Assembly (NCBI RefSeq): GCF_018069895.1 | Contig: NZ_JAGQDH010000002.1 | Coordinates: 186,001-250,000 of the forward strand | Direction of reading: 5' to 3' | DNA from: Roseovarius autotrophicus | GTDB lineage: Bacteria > Pseudomonadota > Alphaproteobacteria > Rhodobacterales > Rhodobacteraceae | Length of the DNA stretch: 64,000 bases | Shown here: positions 35,265 through 45,288 of the stretch, piece after piece | How positions within the stretch are numbered: the stretch's first letter is position 1 | How the letters are laid out: the number at the start of each line of letters is the position of its first letter | The notes under the pieces: generated by a model | Told to the model about the DNA's origin: nothing | Database searches by the model: none | Seen by the model: only the letters and a program-made list of their open reading frames with translations | Made by a program: the position numbers and the translations under genes

Positions 35265-36407
35265 TTGAAAAAGCATCTTCTGAGCACCAGCGCGATCGCA
35301 CTCGGCGTCGCCATGGCTGCACCGGCTTCGGCCCAGGAATGGAACATGAAGTGGGGCGGGTTCTACAACGTCCACGTTGGCTACAGCGATGTCGATGATG
35401 TCTCCGGTTCGACCGCTGACTTCGACGGCGTGAACATCTATACCAACGCCGAAATCATCTTCCGTCCGTCCGTCACGCTTGACAACGGCCTGACCTTCGG
35501 CGCCGAAGTGCAGCTTGAGGCCATGAACACCGGCGGCGCGCGCGTCGACGAATCGTTTGTGTCGATCTACAGCGACACGCTTGGCCGTATCGACCTCGGT
35601 TCCGAGAACTCGGCCGGTTACAAGATGATGGTGACCGCGCCCGGTATCGGTATTGGCATCAACTCGCCGTCCGTCTCGGCCTTTATCCCGGTATCGAATG
35701 CCGTAGGGATGCGGTTCCGTCGCGCCATGATCTCGGCCTATACCGAGGTTGCCGGCAACAACGACGTGCAGCGCATCACCTACTACACCCCGTCCTTCAA
35801 CGGTCTGACCCTCGGTGTCTCCTACGCACCCGGTGCGGGCGGAAACGTTCCGGTTAGCATAAACGGTACGAGTGGCACCGGAACTGGCAATAGCGGTGCG
35901 GTGAACATCGCCCCGATCGATTTTAACACGATCGATCTTCAGGACATCTGGGATTTCGGTCTGGCCTATAACCAGTCGTTCAACGGCGTTGATCTCTCGC
36001 TCTCGGCCCGCTACGGCACCGGCGACAGCAACATTGCTAATCAGGACGATCCGGACACCTGGGGCATCGGCGCCAGCGTCAGCGTCAGCGGCTGGACCAT
36101 CGGTGGCCACTATGCCGAGAACGACGAAGGCAATGCCGGCGGCCTTGGCGATGAAGAAGGCTGGGCGCTTGGCGTGGCCTATGACATCCCCGGCCCCTGG
36201 CGCGTGGCGTTCGACACCTTCCAGGGTGAGCGCAAAATCGCTGGCGGCAAGGAAGAATACACAGCCTATCAGCTTGGCGCGCGTCGCACGCTGGGCAAGG
36301 GCGTCGCATGGCAAGTTTACGCTGTCTATGCCGAAGGTGAAGACAAAGTCGCCGGCGACAAGGTCGATGGCACCGTCATCGCGACCTCGATCAACCTGTC
36401 GTTCTGA
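35265..36407 (+). CDS. Outer-membrane porin (Rhodobacter type)
   Basis: A 380-residue beta-barrel protein with a TTG start preceded by GAGGAGGGA. The signal peptide (MKKHLLSTSAIALGVAMAAPASA) is cleaved before Gln24. The mature protein is acidic, with alternating strands such as EWNMKWGGFYNVHVGYSDV and LDNGLTFGAEVQLEAM, and ends with the C-terminal phenylalanine (SINLSF) needed for barrel assembly. It resembles the general porins of Rhodobacter, which form trimers for small solutes. A terminator follows, so it is monocistronic. GC content and codon use look slightly lower than in neighbours, as common for abundant proteins. Confidence 0.93.
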   Translation: MKKHLLSTSAIALGVAMAAPASAQEWNMKWGGFYNVHVGYSDVDDVSGSTADFDGVNIYTNAEIIFRPSVTLDNGLTFGAEVQLEAMNTGGARVDESFVSIYSDTLGRIDLGSENSAGYKMMVTAPGIGIGINSPSVSAFIPVSNAVGMRFRRAMISAYTEVAGNNDVQRITYYTPSFNGLTLGVSYAPGAGGNVPVSINGTSGTGTGNSGAVNIAPIDFNTIDLQDIWDFGLAYNQSFNGVDLSLSARYGTGDSNIANQDDPDTWGIGASVSVSGWTIGGHYAENDEGNAGGLGDEEGWALGVAYDIPGPWRVAFDTFQGERKIAGGKEEYTAYQLGARRTLGKGVAWQVYAVYAEGEDKVAGDKVDGTVIATSINLSF

Positions 36408-36428
36408 TCGACCGGTTGCAGTTATCGG

Positions 36429-36463
36429 CGGCGGGGGGTATCCATCCCCCGCCGTTTCCTTTT
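36429..36463 (+). terminator. Terminator after the porin gene
   Basis: CGGCGGGGG (36429-36437) pairs perfectly with CCCCCGCCG (36446-36454) around an 8-nt loop, followed by TTTCCTTTT. It lies 22 bp after the porin stop. Confidence 0.88.
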
Positions 36464-36500
36464 GCGGCGGCCCTTATCCTGATCTGACGCCGGAGCGCGC

Positions 36501-37331
36501 ATGAAACGAAGCATCGTCTGGCTCGCCTCTTATCCGAAATCGGGCAATACCTGGCTGCGGATCTTTCTGGCGAATTACCTGCTTGACGCGAAAGCGCCGC
36601 TGTCGATCAATCAGGTGCACAAGGTCGGCATGGGCGACACGGTCGCGCGCAGCTATCACATGGTGGCAGGGCGGCAGATCGACCTGACCGATCTGGGGCT
36701 GGTGTTGCGGCTGCGCGACCGGGTGTTGCAGGGCATCGTGGCCAACAACGCCGATATCAACCTGGTCAAGACCCACCACGCCCGCGTCTCGCCCGACCGT
36801 GTCCCGCTGATCCCCGACCGATACACGCGCTCGGCCATCTATATCCTGCGCAACCCGCTTGACATGGTGCTGTCCTATGCGCGCCATTACGGTATCGACC
36901 CGCAAGAGGCGGTGACGCTTGTCACCCATCCCGACAACGCCAACGCGCCGACCGCCACGTCTGCGGCGCAGTATCTGGGCAGCTGGTCGGACCATGTCAA
37001 AAGCTGGATGGCCTATGCGCCCTGGCCCCGGCTTCTGCTGCGCTATGAGGACATGCTGGATACGCCGGAAGAGACCTTTGGCAAGGCGCTGGCGCATCTC
37101 GGCGTGCCGGTCGATCCCGAACGTCTGGCCCGCGCGATCCGGTTTTCCAGCTTTGACGAGGTGTCGCAGCAGGAAGCGCGCGACGGGTTCATCGAGCGAC
37201 CCGAGCAAAGCGCGAAATTCTTTGGCAAGGGCCAGAAGGATCAGTGGAAAACCGATCTCGACCCGGCGCTGGCCGAGCGGATCGTGGCGGAGTTTGGTGA
37301 CACGATGAAACGATACGGGTATCTGGAATGA
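36501..37331 (+). CDS. PAPS-dependent sulfotransferase family protein (1)
   Basis: A 276-residue cytosolic sulfotransferase. The 5'-phosphosulfate loop YPKSGNTW is at residues 11-18; VKTHHA with probable catalytic His92 follows. The 3'-phosphate binding segment YILRNPLDMVLSYARHYG contains Arg117 and Ser125. Such enzymes transfer sulfate from PAPS to hydroxyls of sugars, lipids or peptides. The acceptor is unknown; the capsule genes nearby make a glycan plausible. Its stop overlaps the start of a second sulfotransferase gene (ATGA). Confidence 0.9.
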   Translation: MKRSIVWLASYPKSGNTWLRIFLANYLLDAKAPLSINQVHKVGMGDTVARSYHMVAGRQIDLTDLGLVLRLRDRVLQGIVANNADINLVKTHHARVSPDRVPLIPDRYTRSAIYILRNPLDMVLSYARHYGIDPQEAVTLVTHPDNANAPTATSAAQYLGSWSDHVKSWMAYAPWPRLLLRYEDMLDTPEETFGKALAHLGVPVDPERLARAIRFSSFDEVSQQEARDGFIERPEQSAKFFGKGQKDQWKTDLDPALAERIVAEFGDTMKRYGYLE

Positions 37332-38197
37332 GCGATCTGCGCCGCATCATCTGGCTGGCAAGTTATCCGAAATCGGGCAACACCTGGTTGCGCAGCTTGC
37401 TGGCGCATTACTTCATGCCGCCGGGAAAGGCGCCGGATATCAACAACCTGCGCCAATTCACCACCGGCGATACGCGGCAGGATTTCTTTGATGCGGCGGC
37501 GGGCGGGGCCTATCGCGGCGCCGATCTGGAGGAATGGATGCGTGTGCGCGGCCGCGCGCTGCGCCTGATCGCGGCCTCCAAGCCCGACCACCATTTCGTC
37601 AAGACCCACTGCCAGCCGATTCGCGTCTTCGATCAGGACGTGATCCCCGCCGAAGTGACGGCGGCGGCGGTCTATATCCTGCGCAACCCGTTCGATCTGG
37701 CCCCCTCTTTCGCGCGGCATCAATCCTGCGATATCGACAGCGCCATCGACCGGATGCTGAACCCCGACACGATCATGGGCACGCCTTCGGGGATTTACGA
37801 TCTGCTGGGCCGCTGGGACGATCATATCGGCGCCTGGACCGGCGCGCCGGGCCTGCCGCATCATGTGCTGCGTTACGAGGACATGCTGGCCAATCCCGGC
37901 AAGACAATGCGCGCGCTGCTGGAGAAGTTCCTGCGCGTCAAGGTGGACGGCCCGAAACTGGCGCGCGCGATCAAGGCGACCAGTTTCGAGGCGTTGAAGA
38001 AGCAGGAAGAGACGCTTGGATTTGGCGAGAAACCGGCCGGGATGACAGCGTTCTTTGCCAAGGGGCAGGCGGGCGTCTGGCGCGAGGATCTGACGCCCGC
38101 GCAGGTGGCGCGGCTGCGCGAGGGGTTCCTGCCGACGCTGGAGCGCTGGTATCCCGAAATGCTGAAGGAAACCGCCGAAGTGGCCGCTCACGCCTGA
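37328..38197 (+). CDS. PAPS-dependent sulfotransferase family protein (2)
   Basis: A 289-residue paralogue of the preceding gene, with YPKSGNTW at residues 13-20, FVKTHCQP and YILRNPFDLAPSFARHQS. The C-terminal LGFGEKPAGMTAFFAKGQAGVWREDL region, rich in the GxxxxW signature, matches the first copy (FGKGQKDQWKTDL). The two differ in many positions, so they arose by an old tandem duplication and may act on different acceptors or as a pair. Translationally coupled to copy 1. Confidence 0.9.
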   Translation: MSDLRRIIWLASYPKSGNTWLRSLLAHYFMPPGKAPDINNLRQFTTGDTRQDFFDAAAGGAYRGADLEEWMRVRGRALRLIAASKPDHHFVKTHCQPIRVFDQDVIPAEVTAAAVYILRNPFDLAPSFARHQSCDIDSAIDRMLNPDTIMGTPSGIYDLLGRWDDHIGAWTGAPGLPHHVLRYEDMLANPGKTMRALLEKFLRVKVDGPKLARAIKATSFEALKKQEETLGFGEKPAGMTAFFAKGQAGVWREDLTPAQVARLREGFLPTLERWYPEMLKETAEVAAHA

Positions 38198-38282
38198 TCA
38201 CGGCTGTGTGTTCCGGTGTGTAAACACTGGTGCCGCGCGGGCGATACGGGTTTCTCTGGGGCAGTCACCAGAGGAGAGCACC

Positions 38283-38771
38283 TTGAAACGCCTGCGATTT
38301 TTCCTGCCCCTGCTGCTCGGCGCCTGCGCCCTGACCGCGCCCGCGCCGACCGCCCTGCTTGGCCCTGATCCGGTAATGGCGCGCGGCGTCTACAATACCG
38401 GCGGTGGCATCACCGTGGCGGTTGACCTGCGCGAGCATGACGGGCGGGTGATGGTCTGTGGCGTCTGGTCGGAAAGCGACGATCAGTCCGGCCTGACCCA
38501 TGGCGGCCCCAAGATGGAGGTGCTGGGCGCGTCCTCGATCTATCTTGACGGAAAGGTGCTGGCGCGGGGACTGCTGTTCCTGCGCAAGGTGCCCGGGGCC
38601 GAGAGATACGCGGGCGCGCTGGCGGGCTGCGAGATCACGTCGCGCCCCTGGCAGGCTCGCCACGCCACGGCCCGCCCGGTGATAAGTTTTCCAAGCGTCC
38701 AGATCTACCTGGATGCGACGGATGTGGGGGCGGACATGGTGGAATTCGGCCCCGAAGTAACGCCTCGGTGA
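38283..38771 (+). CDS. Small predicted lipoprotein (paralogue 1)
   Basis: A 162-residue protein with a TTG start preceded by GAGGAGAG. The N-terminus MKRLRFFLPLLLGAC has a lipobox with Cys15, so it should be a lipoprotein. The mature part shares with the next gene the blocks GVYNTGGGITVAVDLREHDGR, VCGVWSES and LDGKVLARGLLFLRKVP, and a central Cys in LAGCEI. I do not recognise the family. It lies after two sulfotransferase genes. Confidence 0.75.
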   Translation: MKRLRFFLPLLLGACALTAPAPTALLGPDPVMARGVYNTGGGITVAVDLREHDGRVMVCGVWSESDDQSGLTHGGPKMEVLGASSIYLDGKVLARGLLFLRKVPGAERYAGALAGCEITSRPWQARHATARPVISFPSVQIYLDATDVGADMVEFGPEVTPR

Positions 38772-38840
38772 ACGCGGGTGGGATGCCATGGCTGCCTGCG
38801 CATGCTATGATCCGAGGGTCCGGCGTGAAGGAGGTTCGCG

Positions 38841-39335
38841 ATGAAACCCTGGCATGTTTTCTCTGTCCTCGCCCTTGCGGGCTGCGGCGTGGCCTTTGGC
38901 CCGGTCGTCCTGGCCAGCCTTGGCCCGTCCCCGGTGGTGTCGGGTGGCTATTACACCTCGGGCGGCGGCATCGACGTGGCGGTTGACCTGCGCGAGCGCG
39001 ATGGCCGCACCCTGCTGTGCGGTGCCTGGTCGCAGAGCGCGCGCCAGTCGATTCTGACGGCCGGGGTGGTGCCGGGTCTGCTTGGCAGCGGGTCGGTTTT
39101 TGTCGATGGTCGGGCCTTGGTGCGGGGCCTGAATTTCATGTCCGAGGTGCCGCCCCGCCAAGATTACGCGGGTGTCGAGGCGCGCTGTGTGCTCACCGAA
39201 CGGCCATGGCGCGCAGGCGACGAGGCGCGCCGCCCGGTGGTGCGCATTCCGCGGCAGATCGTTCGCGTCGATGCCGACGATGGCGGCCGCGTGGTCGTGT
39301 ATTTCATACAGAGCGGCCCGAGCGCCTTGCGTTGA
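38841..39335 (+). CDS. Small predicted lipoprotein (paralogue 2)
   Basis: A 164-residue paralogue of the preceding protein. MKPWHVFSVLALAGC gives a lipobox with Cys15. Shared blocks are GYYTSGGGIDVAVDLRERDGR, LCGAWSQS and VDGRALVRGLNFMSEVP. AAGGAGG precedes the start. Both copies keep one cysteine in the first strand (VCGVW/LCGAW) and one later (GCEI/RCVL), which could form a disulfide in the periplasm. Function unknown. Confidence 0.75.
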   Translation: MKPWHVFSVLALAGCGVAFGPVVLASLGPSPVVSGGYYTSGGGIDVAVDLRERDGRTLLCGAWSQSARQSILTAGVVPGLLGSGSVFVDGRALVRGLNFMSEVPPRQDYAGVEARCVLTERPWRAGDEARRPVVRIPRQIVRVDADDGGRVVVYFIQSGPSALR

Positions 39336-39401
39336 AAGCGATCAGCGTGGGGCAATGAGCCCAAGGTTATCGGGGCGCGCGCGGCGGCGCCCCCTCGTCG
39401 T

Positions 39402-41411
39402 TCAGAGCATGGCCTTGACCTTGGCCGCCACGGCCTGCGCCGTGATGCCGAATTTCTCGTAAAGCACCTCGGCTGGGGCGGAGGCGCCGAAATCGTGCAT
39501 GCCGACGAAATCGCCCTTCTCGCGGCGGCCGCGCTCGCCATAGAGCCAGCGATCCCAGCCAAAGCGGATGCCCGCCTCGACGGCCACGCGCACGGGACCT
39601 GCGGGCAGAACGCGGCGGCGATAGCTGTCGTCCTGCTCCTCGAACAGCTCCCAGCAGGGCATGGAAACGACGCGCGTGCCGATCCCCTCGGCCTGCAACA
39701 GATCGCGCGCGGCCATGGCGATCTCGACCTCCGAGCCGGTGGCCATGAGAATCGCCTGCCGCTTGCCCTCCGCGTCCGCAAGAACGTATGCGCCTTGCGC
39801 AGTGAGGTTCTTCGTCTTGTGCTCGCGGCGCAGCGTCGGCAGGTTCTGGCGCGTGAGCGACAGGACCGAAGGGGTTTCCTTGGTGCTGAACGCCAGTTCC
39901 CAGGCCTCGGCGGTCTCGACCGTGTCGCAGGGGCGGAACACCCAGGTGTTGGGGGTGGCGCGGGAAATCGCCAGATGTTCAACCGGCTGATGAGTCGGGC
40001 CATCCTCGCCCAGACCGATGCTGTCATGGGTCATGACGAACACGGTCGGGATTTTCATCAGTGCTGCCAGACGCATGGCGGGCCGGGCGTAATCGGTAAA
40101 GCACATGAAGGTGCCGCCATAGGGGCGGATGCCGCCATGCAGCGCCATGCCGTTCATCGCGGCGGCCATGCCATGTTCGCGGATGCCCCAGTGGATATAG
40201 CGGCCCTTGCGGTTATCGACGTCAAAGACGGTCATGTCGCCCGAGCGGGTGTTGTTCGACCCCGACAGGTCTGCCGAGCCGCCGATGGTCTCGGGCAGGA
40301 TCGGGTTGACGACTTCGAGCACCATTTCGCTTGATTTGCGGGTGGCAACCTTGGGGGCCTCCTCGCTGATCTGTTTCTTGAGCGCGCGGATTCGGGCCGA
40401 GAGCTTCGTGGGAATCTCGCGGGCGAAGATGCGGGCGATCTCGGCCTTCTTGGGTGAGGCGGCAAGCCGCGTCTGCCACTCTGCATGGGCCGCAGCGCCG
40501 CGGCGGCCGATGGCCTCCCAGGCGGTTTTCACCTCTGCCGGGATCTCGAAAGGACCATAGGGCCAGCCATAGGCGTCCTTGGCCGCCTGAAGCTGCGCGG
40601 CATCGGTCAGCGCGCCGTGCCCCTTGGAGGTGTCCTGCGCCGCATGGCCAAGGGCGATATGGGTCTTGCAGGCGATCATCGTGGGCGCATCGCTTTGTTT
40701 CGCCACCGTGAGGGCGTCGTCGATGGCCTCGGGGTCATGCCCGTCGATCTCGATCACCTCCCAGCCCGAGGCGCGGAAGCGCGCCACCTGATCGGTGCGG
40801 TCCGCAAGATCAACGGTGCCGTCGATTGTGATGTTGTTGTTGTCCCAGAGCACGATGAGGCGTGAGAGCTTGTGCCGCCCGGCCAGCCCGATCGCCTCCT
40901 GACTCACACCCTCCATGAGACAGCCGTCGCCGGCGATCACGTAAGTATGGTGATCCATCAACTTTGCCCCGAAACGCGCGCGCAAGGATTCCTCGGCCAT
41001 GGCAAAGCCGACCGCGTTGGAAATCCCCTGACCGAGTGGGCCGGTGGTGGTCTCGATGCCCTTGGCATGGCCATATTCCGGGTGGCCTGCCGTCTTCGCG
41101 CCCCATTGGCGGAAGTTGCGGATCTGCTCGATCGTCATGTCGGCATAGCCGGTCAGGTGCAGCAGCGAATAAAGCAGCATCGAGCCATGCCCCGCCGACA
41201 GGATGAAGCGGTCACGATCCGGCCAGTCGGGATTGGCCGCGTCGAATTTCAGGTGCTTTTCAAACAGCACTGTGGCCGCATCGGCCATGCCCATCGGCAT
41301 ACCGGAATGGCCGGAATTGGCGGCGGCGACCGCGTCTAGGGTGAGCGCGCGGATGGCGGCGGCCTTCATCCAGTGATCGGGGTGCGCTTGGCGCAGGGCG
41401 GCGATATCCAA
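39402..41411 (-). CDS. tkt: Transketolase
   Basis: A 669-residue thiamine-diphosphate enzyme of the pentose phosphate and Calvin cycles that moves two-carbon units between sugar phosphates. The TPP motif [38 protein letters not shown] is in the N-terminal domain, the pyrimidine domain has [21 protein letters not shown], and family-typical length is kept. It is a single gene here without cbb genes, so a housekeeping role is likely. It is divergent from the coiled-coil-zapA genes. Confidence 0.97.
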   Translation of the reverse strand: MDIAALRQAHPDHWMKAAAIRALTLDAVAAANSGHSGMPMGMADAATVLFEKHLKFDAANPDWPDRDRFILSAGHGSMLLYSLLHLTGYADMTIEQIRNFRQWGAKTAGHPEYGHAKGIETTTGPLGQGISNAVGFAMAEESLRARFGAKLMDHHTYVIAGDGCLMEGVSQEAIGLAGRHKLSRLIVLWDNNNITIDGTVDLADRTDQVARFRASGWEVIEIDGHDPEAIDDALTVAKQSDAPTMIACKTHIALGHAAQDTSKGHGALTDAAQLQAAKDAYGWPYGPFEIPAEVKTAWEAIGRRGAAAHAEWQTRLAASPKKAEIARIFAREIPTKLSARIRALKKQISEEAPKVATRKSSEMVLEVVNPILPETIGGSADLSGSNNTRSGDMTVFDVDNRKGRYIHWGIREHGMAAAMNGMALHGGIRPYGGTFMCFTDYARPAMRLAALMKIPTVFVMTHDSIGLGEDGPTHQPVEHLAISRATPNTWVFRPCDTVETAEAWELAFSTKETPSVLSLTRQNLPTLRREHKTKNLTAQGAYVLADAEGKRQAILMATGSEVEIAMAARDLLQAEGIGTRVVSMPCWELFEEQDDSYRRRVLPAGPVRVAVEAGIRFGWDRWLYGERGRREKGDFVGMHDFGASAPAEVLYEKFGITAQAVAAKVKAML

Positions 41412-41615
41412 GGGGAGCGTCCTTTGAGTGTGGCTGCGGTTGCCCCGTTCAATACCAGCCCGGCGCGGAAGTTCAAGCGTGCCGCCCCCCGATCCGCCGT
41501 TGGGGGGCGCATTTGGCCGATGAACGGGCTAGACTTGCGCAAAACCGGACTGCCTGTTGATTCGTCGCAGGTTTGGCCTCAGAAAAGCAAGGCAGGAAAG
41601 CGAGGGATCGGGAAA

Positions 41616-42329
41616 ATGAGCCAGATCGACGAGTTGCAGGCGCGGATCATGGAGGCGCTCGATCGGATCGGACGTAGCGTCGAGACGCACGCGGCGACGG
41701 GTGGCACCGACGAGGGCGGGCTTGAGGCGGCGCTGGCCGAGGCCGAGGCCCGCACTGAGGCGGCGGAGGCAGCAAGGACCGAGGCCGAGGCGCGTCTGGC
41801 CGCCATGCATGAGGCTAGATCGGAGGCCGAAGCCCGCGCGAGTGCGGCGGAAGAAGCCCGTGCCGAGGCCGAGGCGCGGCTTGCTGCGGCGGAGGCGGCG
41901 CGCTCGGGGGGCACGGACGAGACCTCTGAGGATAGCGCCGAGGCCGAGGGGCTGCGGCAGGCGCTTGACGAGGAAAAACTCGCCAATGCCCAGCTCGAGG
42001 AGCGGGTCAGGGTGCTTCATGCGCGGCTCGAGGCCCTCGAGGCCGAGCGCGCGGCAACCGAAGGCGACCATGCCGGGACGCTGCTTCGTCTGGATTCCGA
42101 TCTGCAATCGCTGCGCAAGGCCAACGCGCAATTGCGCGAGAGCAACGCGGCGCTGCGCGCGGCCCATGAGGCGGGTGTGGCCGACCCGCATCTGATCAAC
42201 AAGGCGATGATGGCCGAACTTGAAGCCTTGCGCGCCGCGCGTGCGGTCGAGCAGGGCGAGGTGGCGCTGGTGCTGGCCGAGATCGACCGGGTGGTTGCCG
42301 GAAGCGCAAACGAGACGGAGGACGCGTAA
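41616..42329 (+). CDS. Coiled-coil protein upstream of zapA
   Basis: A 237-residue protein made almost wholly of heptad-like Ala/Glu/Arg-rich helix (about 28-190), with repeated AEARxxAAEAAR units. I recognise no catalytic domain. It starts at 41616 after GGGATCGGG, and its stop overlaps the zapA start (TAATG). In Rhodobacteraceae such proteins are found with ZapA, so a role in division-ring organisation is possible, but this is inference from position only. Confidence 0.75.
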   Translation: MSQIDELQARIMEALDRIGRSVETHAATGGTDEGGLEAALAEAEARTEAAEAARTEAEARLAAMHEARSEAEARASAAEEARAEAEARLAAAEAARSGGTDETSEDSAEAEGLRQALDEEKLANAQLEERVRVLHARLEALEAERAATEGDHAGTLLRLDSDLQSLRKANAQLRESNAALRAAHEAGVADPHLINKAMMAELEALRAARAVEQGEVALVLAEIDRVVAGSANETEDA

Positions 42330-42703
42330 TGCCCGAGGTAAAGATCGAGATCGGCGGCCGCGCTTTCGAGGTGGCCTGCCAGGCGGGAGAGGAGCCCTTT
42401 CTGCACAGCGCGGCGAAGATGCTCGACGAGGAGGCGGCCGTTCTGGCAGCGCAGATCGGGCGCATCCCGGAGGCGCGGATGCTTCTGATGGCGGGGCTGA
42501 TGCTGGCGGACAAGACCGCCAACCTTCAGGACCGGCTGGCGCAGGCCGAGGCGGACCTGGCCGAGTTGCGCGGCACGCCCGCGCCCGAGGCGCAGCGCGT
42601 CGAGGTGCCTGTGGTGCCCGATGCGGTGATCGACACCCTGGCCGAGATCGCCGCCCGCGCCGAGGCACTGGCCGACACGTTCGACCGGGCCGAGGCCTCC
42701 TGA
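42329..42703 (+). CDS. zapA: Cell division protein ZapA
   Basis: A 124-residue FtsZ-associated protein. MPEVKIEIGGRAFEVACQAGEEPFLHSAAKMLDEE is the ZapA globular head, followed by a coiled-coil tail (about 55-85). It crosslinks FtsZ filaments at mid-cell. It is coupled to the upstream coiled-coil gene by a TAATG overlap, and DUF1499 follows after 4 bp. The 6S RNA that often lies next to zapA is not here. Confidence 0.92.
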   Translation: MPEVKIEIGGRAFEVACQAGEEPFLHSAAKMLDEEAAVLAAQIGRIPEARMLLMAGLMLADKTANLQDRLAQAEADLAELRGTPAPEAQRVEVPVVPDAVIDTLAEIAARAEALADTFDRAEAS

Positions 42704-42707
42704 GCCG

Positions 42708-43112
42708 ATGGCGAGGGTGGTCGCGCTTGCGCTGCTGATCGGCGCCGTCGCTCTTGTGGTCTTCATCCGGCTGGCGCCTTCGGACCCGCTGCGCTGGCAT
42801 CAGATGCCCGGCGCGATCACCAACCGCGATCTTGAGGGCGGCGCGATGCGCCGGGTGACGGGCGATCTGGTCGCGCTCGACGCCATCGCGCGCGCAACGC
42901 CGCACACGCGGGTTCTGGCAGGTTCGGTCAGCGAGGGGATGATCACCTATGTGACGCGCTCGCGCCTCATGGGTTTTCCCGACTACACCACCGTTCGGCA
43001 GGCGGGCGACACGCTGGAGATTTTCGCGCGCCTGCGCTTTGGCCGCTCAGATCTGGGCGTCAACGCCGCCCGCGTCGATGGCTGGCTCGTGCGGCTCGCC
43101 GAGGCTCGATGA
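42708..43112 (+). CDS. DUF1499 family protein
   Basis: A 134-residue protein with an N-terminal membrane segment (residues 4-22) and a DUF1499 domain (about 45-130: [39 protein letters not shown]). The family function is unknown. It lies 4 bp after zapA on the same strand. Its last 66 bp overlap the convergent small secreted-protein gene. Confidence 0.88.
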   Translation: MARVVALALLIGAVALVVFIRLAPSDPLRWHQMPGAITNRDLEGGAMRRVTGDLVALDAIARATPHTRVLAGSVSEGMITYVTRSRLMGFPDYTTVRQAGDTLEIFARLRFGRSDLGVNAARVDGWLVRLAEAR

Positions 43113-43334
43113 CAGGCAGCCGTCGCTGACCTTGCGCCAGATCGGCACGTTGAGCGACATGGAACACTGGGCCATGAACATCTTGCCATCGACATGCAGG
43201 CAGATCGTCTCGCCCATCTCGACCCGCGCGCCGGTGCTGTCTGTGCAATAGCATTCCACCGTCTTGCCGCCGATGGTGGCGTCAGACAGCGCGGGTGTGG
43301 CCGCGATCAGAAGAAGGGGCAGGATCGCTTTCAT
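43047..43334 (-). CDS. Small secreted cysteine-containing protein
   Basis: A 95-residue protein with a signal peptide ([17 protein letters not shown]). The mature part has four cysteines ([25 protein letters not shown]), arranged as if for disulfides. The ATG at 43334 has GAGGG directly before it, which is unusually close. It overlaps the end of DUF1499 by 66 bp on the opposite strand, so the C-terminus ([17 protein letters not shown]) may be constrained by that gene. I do not recognise the family. Confidence 0.65.
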   Translation of the reverse strand: MKAILPLLLIAATPALSDATIGGKTVECYCTDSTGARVEMGETICLHVDGKMFMAQCSMSLNVPIWRKVSDGCLSSSLGEPHEPAIDAGGVDAQI

Positions 43335-43399
43335 CCCTCATATATAACAACGGATGCGCCCTTGACCAAGCCCCGAGTATGGGACACAGGATCGCACCC

Positions 43400-44446
43400 A
43401 TGGTGCCCCTGGACAGATTGCAGCAGATTGCCGAACGCTTCGAGTTCATCGAGGCGCAGATGGCGGCGGGCGGTGGCGATATCGCGCGGCTCGGGCGCGA
43501 ATATGCCGAGTTGCGCCCCGTGGTCGAGGAAATCCGCGCCTATCGGCAGGCTCTGGACGATCTCGATGCGGCGCGGGCGTTGCTCGACGATCCGGAAATG
43601 CGCGAACTGGCCGAGGGCGAGGTGGCCGAAATCGAAGCGCGCCTGCCCGACATGGAGCGCGCTTTGCAACTGGTGCTCTTGCCACGCGATGCCGCTGATG
43701 CCCGGCCCGCCATCCTCGAAATCCGTCCCGGAACGGGGGGTGAGGAGGCGGCGCTTTTCGCTGCTGACCTCATGCGCATGTATCAGCGCCACGCCGAGGC
43801 ACGTGGCTGGTCCTTCGAGGTGATCGAGGAACAGACCAGCGAATTGGGCGGCATCCGCGAGCTTGTGGCGCGGGTCAAGGGTGAGGGGGTTTTCGCGCGC
43901 CTCAAGTTCGAATCGGGTGTGCACCGGGTGCAGCGCGTGCCCGAGACCGAAAGCGGCGGACGCATCCACACCTCGGCGGCAACGGTGGCGGTTCTGCCCG
44001 AGGCGGAGGCGGTGGATATCGTGATCGACCCCGCCGATTTGCGAATTGACACGATGCGGTCCTCGGGCGCGGGGGGCCAGCATGTGAACACCACCGATTC
44101 GGCGGTGCGGATCACGCATATCCCCACCGGCCTTGTGGTCACGAGCAGCCAGAAATCCCAACACCGCAACCGCGAGATCGCCATGGAGGTGCTGCGCGCG
44201 CGGCTTTTCGACATGGAGCGGCAAAAGGCGCATGGCGTGCGCTCTGCGGAGCGGGCGGCGCAGGTCGGCACCGGCGATCGGTCCGAGCGCATCCGCACCT
44301 ATAATTTCCCGCAAGGTCGCGTGACCGACCACCGCATCGGTCTCACGCTCTACAAGCTCGATCAGGTGATGCAGGGCGATCTCGATGATCTGACCGACGC
44401 GCTGATTGCGGATGCGCAGGCGCGGCTTCTGGCCGAGATGACATGA
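43400..44446 (+). CDS. prfA: Peptide chain release factor 1
   Basis: A 348-residue factor recognising UAA and UAG. The GGQ motif is at residues 225-227 ([16 protein letters not shown]), and the codon-recognition tripeptide region reads PET (181-183). It starts with [16 protein letters not shown]. The next gene, prmC, methylates the GGQ glutamine, and its ATG overlaps the prfA stop by 4 bp, so enzyme and substrate are co-translated. Confidence 0.97.
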   Translation: MVPLDRLQQIAERFEFIEAQMAAGGGDIARLGREYAELRPVVEEIRAYRQALDDLDAARALLDDPEMRELAEGEVAEIEARLPDMERALQLVLLPRDAADARPAILEIRPGTGGEEAALFAADLMRMYQRHAEARGWSFEVIEEQTSELGGIRELVARVKGEGVFARLKFESGVHRVQRVPETESGGRIHTSAATVAVLPEAEAVDIVIDPADLRIDTMRSSGAGGQHVNTTDSAVRITHIPTGLVVTSSQKSQHRNREIAMEVLRARLFDMERQKAHGVRSAERAAQVGTGDRSERIRTYNFPQGRVTDHRIGLTLYKLDQVMQGDLDDLTDALIADAQARLLAEMT

Positions 44447-45288
44447 CCGGGGCCGATGCGCTTCGGGAAGCCGCGCGCAGGCTGGTGGCTGCCGGCATCG
44501 AGGGCGCGGGCGGGGATGCGCGCGCGCTTCTGGCCGAGGCGATGGGGGTGGCGCGCGACCGGCTTACGCTGCATCTGAATGAGGAATTGGACGCCGGGAC
44601 ACAGGCGCGGCTGGCGTCGATGCTCGCGCGGCGCGCGGCGCGTGAGCCGGTCGCGCGCATTCTCGGGCGTCGGCTGTTCTGGGGGCGGGAGTTCACCGTG
44701 ACACCCGATGTGCTTGACCCGCGCCCCGAAACCGAATGCCTGATCGCGGCGGCGCTGAGGGGGGCGGAACCCGCGCGCCTCATCGACCTTGGCACCGGCA
44801 CGGGCTGTATCGCGGTGACGCTTCTGGCGGAATGGCCCGGCGCGCGCGGCGTGGCGAGCGATCTGTCACCCGACGCGCTTGGCGTCGCGCGGAGCAATGC
44901 CGAGCGGCACGGCGTGGCGGGGCGGCTCGATCTGGTGGAAAGCGACTGGTTCGCCGCGACCCGTGGCCGGTTCGACCTGATCCTGTCGAACCCGCCCTAT
45001 ATCGCCGAGGCCGAAATCGCGGGACTTGCCCCCGAGGTGCTCGGCCACGATCCTCGCATGGCGCTTGGCGATGGAGGCGACGGGCTTTCGGCCTATCGCG
45101 CGCTGGCGCGGGGGGCGGTGACGCATCTCGTGCCGGGGGGGCGCGTCCTTGTCGAAATCGGCTGGAGGCAGGGTGCGGCGGTGGCCGAGATATTCGCCGC
45201 CGCAGGGCTGGCGGGTATCAGCGTTCTGCCCGATCTCGACGGGCGCGACCGGGTGGTTTGCGCGCTTTTGCCCGACAGAATTGTGTGA
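44443..45288 (+). CDS. prmC: Release-factor glutamine methyltransferase
   Basis: A 281-residue SAM-dependent methyltransferase. [14 protein letters not shown] (115-128) binds SAM, and NPPY (183-186) is the catalytic motif typical of N-methylation of glutamine. An N-terminal helical domain (1-75) recognises the release factor. It modifies the GGQ glutamine of RF1 and RF2. Translationally coupled to prfA. Confidence 0.97.
   Translation: MTGADALREAARRLVAAGIEGAGGDARALLAEAMGVARDRLTLHLNEELDAGTQARLASMLARRAAREPVARILGRRLFWGREFTVTPDVLDPRPETECLIAAALRGAEPARLIDLGTGTGCIAVTLLAEWPGARGVASDLSPDALGVARSNAERHGVAGRLDLVESDWFAATRGRFDLILSNPPYIAEAEIAGLAPEVLGHDPRMALGDGGDGLSAYRALARGAVTHLVPGGRVLVEIGWRQGAAVAEIFAAAGLAGISVLPDLDGRDRVVCALLPDRIV

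Noticed and set aside
41412..41615. Search for 6S RNA next to zapA
   Set aside because: zapA is followed after 4 bp by DUF1499, and the upstream 204-bp gap shows only one GC hairpin (about 41483-41509) without the long open-bubble structure of 6S RNA.
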